From: an uncultured Akkermansia sp.
Lineage (GTDB): Bacteria; Verrucomicrobiota; Verrucomicrobiia; Verrucomicrobiales; Akkermansiaceae
DNA length: 11,550 nt
NCBI GenBank assembly: GCA_904501915.1
Contig: CAJGCV010000067.1
Coordinates: forward strand, 1 to 11,550
Reading direction: 5' to 3'
Part shown: one piece after another, positions 8,030 through 11,550 of the stretch
How positions within the stretch are numbered: position 1 is the stretch's first letter
Layout: each line of letters starts with the position of its first letter
Program-made: the position numbers and the translations under genes
The notes under the pieces: generated by a model
Database searches by the model: none
Told to the model about the DNA's origin: nothing
Seen by the model: the letters and a program-made list of their open reading frames with translations, nothing else

Positions 8030-8136
8030 TCAGCGCAAACAGCGCCATTTTTTCCGCTACGCACGGACAGAATTCACACATTCCGCACAAGCCCGGCAAA
8101 TGAACTTCCGGCAGAGTCCGACGCGCCTCGGGCAAA

Positions 8137-8883
8137 TCAGACTTCATCCAGGGCGTAGCGGGCGGCAGCCACGGCCAGGAAGACGGCGGTTTCGACGCGC
8201 AGAATAATGGGACCGAGGGAAGCAGGAGCAAAGCCGGCCGCCTCGCCGGCGGCGTATTCGGCAGGCGAGAAGTCGCCCTCGGGGCCGACGAGCAGCACGC
8301 AGTCCTGCGCACCAGCGGTGCGGGCTGCTTCCAGCAATTCGCGCAGCGGTCGCGCGTGCGGCACAATGGCACACTGGATTTTAAGCGCGGGCAAATCTGC
8401 CCGCTGCAGGAAAGCGGCATAGGATTGCGGCATTTCCACCACAGGGAGCAGGTTTACGCCGCACTGCTTGCAGGCTTCGAGCACGGTGCGGCTCCATTTG
8501 GCGGTTTTAGCCGCCGCTTCGCGGGCATCGAGGCGCACGATGGTACGCTCCGAAATGAGGGGAATGATGCGCTGCACCCCCATTTCCACCGCTTTCTGGA
8601 CAATGAGATCCATGTTACCGCCCTTGGGCACGGCCAGGGCCAGGGTGATACCGGCCACCGGGGGCATAGGCGGCAGGGGGCGCAGTTCTGCCAGCGTCAT
8701 GAACGAGCTGCCGCTGGTGGCGGCAATGCGGCCGGTGGCAGCCTGGCCGCAGCCGTTGAACACCTCGCACTCATCCCCCACGCGCAGGCGCATCACCTTG
8801 AGGGCATGCTTTGCCTCCTCGCCCTCGATATCGAGCGAAGCACCGGCTTGCAGAGCAGCACCTGGAGCATAACACCTGTGCAT
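8137..8883 (-). CDS. rsmE: 16S rRNA (uracil-1498-N3)-methyltransferase
   Basis: This gene encodes a SPOUT-class methyltransferase that methylates U1498 of 16S rRNA in the 30S subunit using S-adenosylmethionine. The 248-residue length fits the family. An N-terminal PUA-like part (about 1-70; HALKVMRLRVGDECEVFNG) is followed by the knotted catalytic domain. Family signatures are visible: QKAVEMGVQRIIPLISERT (about 96-114), LEACKQCG (135-142), the cofactor-site GPEGDFSPAEY (200-210) and LGPIILRVETA (223-233). GPEG is normally followed by Gly; here it is Asp, a mild variation. The gene lies 21 nt after dnaJ and is last in the operon. rsmE near dnaJ is a common arrangement in other bacteria, linking ribosome maturation with protein folding. 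The ATG at 8883 has no Shine-Dalgarno sequence, but the N-terminus MHRCYAP aligns with the usual family start. Confidence 0.93.
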   Translation of the reverse strand: MHRCYAPGAALQAGASLDIEGEEAKHALKVMRLRVGDECEVFNGCGQAATGRIAATSGSSFMTLAELRPLPPMPPVAGITLALAVPKGGNMDLIVQKAVEMGVQRIIPLISERTIVRLDAREAAAKTAKWSRTVLEACKQCGVNLLPVVEMPQSYAAFLQRADLPALKIQCAIVPHARPLRELLEAARTAGAQDCVLLVGPEGDFSPAEYAAGEAAGFAPASLGPIILRVETAVFLAVAAARYALDEV

Positions 8884-8904
8884 GGCTGGCGGAATGAGGG
8901 TCAG

Positions 8905-10047
8905 TTATTTCAGATACCGGGCAGCGCGCTTGCGGAATTCTGCCACTTCGGGCTGGTTGTTTTCCTTAAGCTCCTTACCAAATGCCTTGAGGGCTTTTTC
9001 CTGGGCAGAGGAAAGCTTAGAGGGTGTTTCCACCTGCACTTCGACCATGAGGTCACCACGGCCGGAGCCTTTCAGGCTGGGCATACCCTTGCCACGCACG
9101 CGAAAAATCGTGCTGCTCTGGGTGCCGGTGGGCAGTTTGAGCTTGGCGGGACCATCCAGCGTGGGAATCGTCATTTCGCCACCCAGCACGGCATCCATGA
9201 ACGGCACCGGCATGCTGCAGTGCAGGTCCATGCCATCGCGGGTGAAGATATCGTGCGGTTTCACCTCGATGAATACGTAGAGGTCGCCGGTTTCGCCGCC
9301 GTTGGTGCCGGCATCGCCATTACCAGTGGAGCGCAGCTTGGTACCGGTATTCACGCCGGCAGGCACACGCAGGGAGATTTTCACATCTTTGTGCACGCGT
9401 CCCTCGCCGCGGCATTTCGGGCAGGGATTGCTGATGGTCTGGCCTGCGCCGCGGCAGGTCGGGCAGGTACTCTGCTGCACAAAGAAGCCACTCTGGCGGG
9501 TGACCACGCCCGTGCCATGGCAGGTGGGGCAATCGTGGAAACCGGCGCGCCCATCCTTGGAGCCGGTTGCGCCGCATTCCTCGCAGGGCACCAGGCGCTC
9601 TACCTCCAGAGTCTTGGTGCAGCCCTCGGCTGCCTCCTCGAGCGTGATTTCCAGGTCGGTGCGCAGGTCGGACCCGGGGCGGCGGGGGTCTGCCTTGCGG
9701 CGGTGACCACCACCCATGCCGCCGAAGCCACCGAACGCCCCGCCGAAAATCTGCGAGAACAAATCTGCCGGGTCGGTAAAGCCACCGAACCCGCCAGGGC
9801 CGCCGGGGCCCCCCATGCCGCCATTCTTGAACGCCTCGTGCCCCATGCGGTCATAAGCGGCGCGCTTGTCGGCATCGCTCAGCACCTCATAAGCCTCACC
9901 CAGTTCCTTGAACTTCTCTTCCGCCTCCTTGTTATCCGGGTTGCGGTCGGGGTGGTATTTCATGGCCAGCTTGCGGTAGGCCTTCTTGATGGTGGCATCA
10001 TCGGCATTGCGGTCAATGCCCAGCACCTCGTAATAATCCTGTGACAT
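8905..10047 (-). CDS. dnaJ: Chaperone DnaJ (Hsp40)
   Basis: This co-chaperone delivers unfolded proteins to DnaK and stimulates its ATPase in the cytoplasm. All domains of a type I DnaJ are present over 380 residues. The J domain spans 1-70, starting SQDYYEVLGIDRNADDATIK, with the essential HPD at 32-34. The Gly/Phe-rich linker lies at about 76-114. The zinc-binding region has four CxxC pairs: Cys155/158, 173/176, 195/198 and 209/212. The C-terminal peptide-binding domains include the conserved GxLYV-like GDLYVFIEVKPHDIFTRDG. The start matches the family N-terminus and lies 14 nt after the grpE stop. No separate promoter is visible, so it is very likely cotranscribed with grpE. dnaK is not in the window. 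Nothing is missing or altered at key sites. Confidence 0.97.
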   Translation of the reverse strand: MSQDYYEVLGIDRNADDATIKKAYRKLAMKYHPDRNPDNKEAEEKFKELGEAYEVLSDADKRAAYDRMGHEAFKNGGMGGPGGPGGFGGFTDPADLFSQIFGGAFGGFGGMGGGHRRKADPRRPGSDLRTDLEITLEEAAEGCTKTLEVERLVPCEECGATGSKDGRAGFHDCPTCHGTGVVTRQSGFFVQQSTCPTCRGAGQTISNPCPKCRGEGRVHKDVKISLRVPAGVNTGTKLRSTGNGDAGTNGGETGDLYVFIEVKPHDIFTRDGMDLHCSMPVPFMDAVLGGEMTIPTLDGPAKLKLPTGTQSSTIFRVRGKGMPSLKGSGRGDLMVEVQVETPSKLSSAQEKALKAFGKELKENNQPEVAEFRKRAARYLK

Positions 10048-10061
10048 AGCAGTACGCGCGG

Positions 10062-10604
10062 TTATGCTTCAGGGGTGGATTCCTCTTCCTTGGGGGCTGC
10101 CGTCACCACATTCACCGGGCGCAGCAGGCGCCCGCGCAGGTTGTACCCCCGGCGCAGAATGCGGATGATGGTGCCCTCCGGCTGCTCGCTCGGCTCGCTC
10201 ATGATGGCCTCGTGCACATTGTGGTCGAACTCCTGCCCCGGGGCGGCTTCGATAGCCTCCACCCCCTGCCCGGCCAGGAAATCTGCCAGCTGCTTCTGCA
10301 CCATGCTCATGCCGATGTATATCATCGAATCCGTGCCCTGCTGGGCAGCCATCTGCATGCCCATCTCAAAATTATCAATCACCGGCAGCAGCTCTTCCAG
10401 CAGACTCCGGTTGGCGTATTTCGTGAAATCCTCGCGGTCCTTCACGCAGCGCTTGCGGTAATTATCATACTCCGCCGCCGTACGCAGCGCCATCTCGCGC
10501 CACTTGGTCAGCTCATCCACCGGCTGCTGCTCCTCCGGCTCCTGTGTCTCCGGCATTTCCGGAAGTTCTTCCTCGGGTGTTGGTTTTGTTTCCTCTTCGC
10601 TCAT
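10062..10604 (-). CDS. grpE: Nucleotide exchange factor GrpE
   Basis: GrpE releases ADP from DnaK and so resets the DnaK/DnaJ cycle. The protein has 180 residues, normal for the family. Residues 1-30 are a disordered, very acidic and Pro-rich tail. A long helix (about 31-85), including AAEYDNYRKRCVKDREDF, forms the dimer coiled coil. The C-terminal beta domain carries the family signature FDHNVHEAI (126-134) and RRGYNLRGRLLRPVNVVV-like residues near 151-167 (VNVVTAAP in this protein). The ATG at 10604 is supported by a promoter whose -10 box ends 7 nt upstream, implying a leaderless mRNA. It is the first gene of grpE-dnaJ-rsmE. No CIRCE inverted repeat (TTAGCACTC-N9-GAGTGCTAA) is visible upstream, so HrcA control is not indicated here. 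Confidence 0.95.
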   Translation of the reverse strand: MSEEETKPTPEEELPEMPETQEPEEQQPVDELTKWREMALRTAAEYDNYRKRCVKDREDFTKYANRSLLEELLPVIDNFEMGMQMAAQQGTDSMIYIGMSMVQKQLADFLAGQGVEAIEAAPGQEFDHNVHEAIMSEPSEQPEGTIIRILRRGYNLRGRLLRPVNVVTAAPKEEESTPEA

Positions 10605-10611
10605 GGCTTAT

Positions 10612-10640
10612 ATCATACGCCACCTGTCAAGCCCGGTCAA
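10612..10640 (-). promoter_or_regulatory. grpE operon promoter, abutting the start codon
   Basis: On the minus strand TTGACC (10635-10640) and TATGAT (10612-10617) are separated by 17 nt; each matches the sigma-70 consensus at 5 of 6 positions. Seven bases (ATAAGCC) separate the -10 box from the grpE ATG, so the predicted start of transcription is at the start codon. The hairpin element begins only 17 nt upstream of the -35 box. Confidence 0.75.
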
Positions 10641-10657
10641 TCCCCTACGCGTGACAG

Positions 10658-10710
10658 TATCAGTTCAGCCGCCAGGCTGAACTGATATTCCTGCCCCGTC
10701 AGGGGCAGGA
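10658..10710. repeat. Two outermost hairpins of the left array
   Basis: The first hairpin pairs TATCAGTTCAGCC (10658-10670) with GGCTGAACTGATA (10675-10687), a perfect 13-bp stem with loop GCCA. The second pairs TCCTGCCCC (10689-10697) with GGGGCAGGA (10702-10710), a perfect 9-bp stem with loop GTCA. They sit one base apart. The right-hand partners of these two, if present, lie beyond the window. Confidence 0.85.
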
Positions 10711-10934
10711 TTTCATACACCGCGCAGCGGTGTATTTCATGCAGGGCACAGCCCTGCTTTCATACCGCAGCGCAGCTGCGGTATTTACATACGCTGGCGC
10801 CAGCCAGTGTAATTCATTGAGGCCCGCAGGGCCGACTGGTTACCGCTGCATCAGCAGCGGTACTTCCTATACAGCAACGCATATATGTTAAGCACGCATT
10901 GGGAAAAGAACCACCCCGCATAGGAAACATTATC
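10709..10934. repeat. Left arm of the long inverted repeat, with six hairpins
   Basis: The arm is the reverse complement of 11326-11550, with about eleven substitutions and one 1-nt indel by hand alignment. The innermost 50 nt (10885-10934) are identical to the other arm. Hairpins, outer to inner, have stems at 10715-10723/10727-10735, 10741-10747/10751-10757, 10762-10771/10775-10784, 10791-10798/10803-10810 (one G-T pair), 10821-10825/10829-10833 and 10841-10849/10854-10862. Loops are GCA, ACA, GCA, GCCA, GCA and ATCA. Linkers are TTCAT, TTTC, TTACAT, AATTCATTGA and GACTGGT. The arm's inner end includes the stop codon of the four-helix gene. Confidence 0.95.
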
Positions 10935-11286
10935 TCTTCCAATCCGGCCTGGACTTAGCTGTATTAATGGATTGTATGAGCATCCGCATAATATTCCCAT
11001 TCAATCGCTTCAGCTTCTTCAAGTCGTCTGCTTGTTCCCCATTTTCCGGAGTAAAGAGTTCCAGCCAGAATTTCGTTTCGTTACACTCCTTCAATGCAGT
11101 ATGGAGCTTATTGACAAAATCTGCAATTCCATTACCGTACTTCGCCTCAGCAATGTTCGCACCTACGGCGGAGGAAGCACGCAAAAACTGGTCTTTCTTA
11201 GCACCGTATCCCCGCAGATGTTGGCTGTAAGCCATAGCAGCCTGAGCAAGTTGGAGTGAGAAGTCGGCCAGTTTGTCTTGTTTCAT
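10930..11286 (-). CDS. Four-helix-bundle protein (23S rRNA intervening-sequence protein / Avd-like family)
   Basis: From the ATG at 11286 the protein has 118 residues, the usual family size (TIGR02436, PF05635). It is predicted to be almost wholly helical. Family-like segments are FLRASSAVGANIAEAKYG (about 34-51) and FVNKLHTALKECNETKFWLELF (about 57-78), followed by two more helices and a basic tail, KSRPDWKR. Relatives form basic pentameric bundles; they occur in rRNA intervening sequences and, as Avd, assist reverse transcriptases in diversity-generating retroelements. What this one does is unknown; binding the flanking hairpins as DNA or RNA is a reasonable guess. An upstream in-frame ATG at 11391 would give 153 residues, but it lies in the right repeat arm and upstream of the promoter, so I reject it. 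The stop codon TAA overlaps the left arm by design or chance. Confidence 0.88.
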   Translation of the reverse strand: MKQDKLADFSLQLAQAAMAYSQHLRGYGAKKDQFLRASSAVGANIAEAKYGNGIADFVNKLHTALKECNETKFWLELFTPENGEQADDLKKLKRLNGNIMRMLIQSINTAKSRPDWKR

Positions 11287-11295
11287 GATGGTGGG

Positions 11296-11324
11296 ATGAT
11301 AGCTTGTCAGCTGATTTTTGGCAA
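11296..11324 (-). promoter_or_regulatory. Promoter of the four-helix-bundle gene, at the inner edge of the right arm
   Basis: On the minus strand TTGCCA (11319-11324) and TATCAT (11296-11301) are separated by 17 nt; both match the consensus at 5 of 6 positions and are the same hexamers as in the lpdA promoter. The -10 box ends 9 nt before the ATG at 11286, so the mRNA would have a leader of only a few bases. The -35 box begins one base inside the core, directly beside the repeat arm. Confidence 0.75.
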
Positions 11325-11325
11325 G

Positions 11326-11550
11326 GATAATGTTTCCTATGCGGGGTGGTTCTTTTCCCAATGCGTGCTTAACATTTACAAGGTGCTGCACAGGAAGTAC
11401 CGCTGCTGATGCAGCGGTAACCAGTCGGCCCTGCGGGCCTCAATGAATTACACTGGCGCAGCCAGTGTATGTAAATACCGCAGCTGCGCTGCGGTATGAA
11501 AGCAGGGCTGCGCCCTGCATGAAATACACCGCTGCGCGGTGTATGAAATC
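11326..11550. repeat. Right arm of the long inverted repeat, with six hairpins, cut by window edge
   Basis: This is the reverse complement of the left arm. Stems, inner to outer, are 11398-11406/11411-11419, 11427-11431/11435-11439, 11450-11457/11461-11468, 11475-11484/11488-11497, 11502-11508/11512-11518 and 11524-11532/11536-11544. Loops are TGAT, TGC, GCA, TGC, TGC and TGC. All stems pair perfectly, including the fourth, which is imperfect in the left arm, so this arm looks closer to the ancestral form. Linkers read ATGAA or ATGTAA on this strand. The last visible bases still match the left arm, so the repeat may extend past 11550. Confidence 0.95.

Larger units (their letters stand above)
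10658..11550. mobile_element. Hairpin-armed inverted-repeat element carrying a four-helix-bundle gene (right end not in window)
   Basis: The unit consists of a left hairpin array, a 391-nt core holding one promoter and one small gene, and a right hairpin array that is the reverse complement of the left. The arms agree at about 95% by hand alignment. The left end is defined by the first hairpin, 17 nt upstream of the grpE -35 box; the right end lies beyond 11550. No transposase, integrase or reverse transcriptase is visible, and no target duplication can be checked. Calling it mobile is inference from its self-contained, symmetric layout. An analogy is known: 23S rRNA intervening sequences in some bacteria carry a related gene between complementary ends. 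Confidence 0.6.

Noticed and set aside
7947..8136. Small open frame continuing past rsmE with a Cys-rich segment (MCEFCPC)
   Set aside because: Its upstream part is a shadow of rsmE in another frame, it runs through the operon terminator, and it has no start signals.
8356..10044. 562-codon open frame on the plus strand
   Set aside because: It is antisense to rsmE and dnaJ, both unmistakable by their motifs; the plus frame shows no family features.
10605..10657. CIRCE or another heat-shock operator before grpE
   Set aside because: No TTAGCACTC/GAGTGCTAA pair is present; only the sigma-70-like promoter is visible.
10930..11286. Diversity-generating retroelement, because Avd belongs to the same family
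   Set aside because: No reverse transcriptase and no template/variable repeat pair is visible in the window, and the nearby autotransporter has no adjacent copy of a repeat from here.
11287..11391. Longer start (153 residues) for the four-helix-bundle protein
   Set aside because: The extra residues are encoded by the repeat arm and the promoter region, lie upstream of the predicted transcription start, and exceed the family's normal length.
10658..11550. CRISPR array
   Set aside because: The repeats are short hairpins with differing stems and 4-10 nt linkers, arranged as mirror images; there are no identical direct repeats with unique 30-nt spacers and no cas genes.
10658..11550. 23S rRNA intervening sequence
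   Set aside because: The gene family and complementary ends fit, but the left flank is the grpE promoter, not 23S rRNA. The right flank is outside the window.

Overview
All eight recognisable genes lie on the minus strand and are closely packed. The DNA is moderately GC-rich. A very large autotransporter ends in Phe and starts with a signal peptide of the type MKLHLPIGLRAALL. With the GYF_2 membrane protein and the near absence of Shine-Dalgarno sequences, this suggests a Gram-negative gut bacterium of the Akkermansia type (Verrucomicrobiota). That assignment is inference from protein style; no rRNA is present to confirm it.

Layout from the left edge. Positions 1-527 hold the 5' part of guaA (GMP synthase), cut by the window edge. 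Positions 631-3115 hold a three-gene unit transcribed lpdA -> GYF_2 membrane protein -> UPF0126 membrane protein, with an 8-nt gap and then an ATGA overlap. Positions 3435-7895 hold a 1486-residue autotransporter with its own intrinsic terminator. Positions 8137-10604 hold the operon grpE -> dnaJ -> rsmE (protein folding and ribosome modification), ending in an intrinsic terminator at about 8004-8029. Positions 10658-11550 hold an unusual element that runs to the window edge.

The element is the most interesting part. A short gene for a four-helix-bundle protein (the family of 23S rRNA intervening-sequence proteins and Avd) has its own promoter. It sits between two near-identical inverted arms of about 225 nt. 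Each arm is an ordered array of small hairpins. The hairpin stems differ from one another but pair almost perfectly, mostly share a TGC/GCA loop, and are mostly spaced by TTTCAT-like linkers. The innermost 50 nt of the arms are identical. The element stands just upstream of the grpE promoter, not inside an rRNA gene. I see no transposase, reverse transcriptase or integrase.

A second theme is promoter layout. guaA, lpdA, grpE and the four-helix gene all have a recognisable -35/-10 pair with a 17-nt spacer, and the -10 box ends only 7-12 nt before the start codon. This implies leaderless or nearly leaderless mRNAs, fits the lack of Shine-Dalgarno sequences, and decides the lpdA and four-helix starts.
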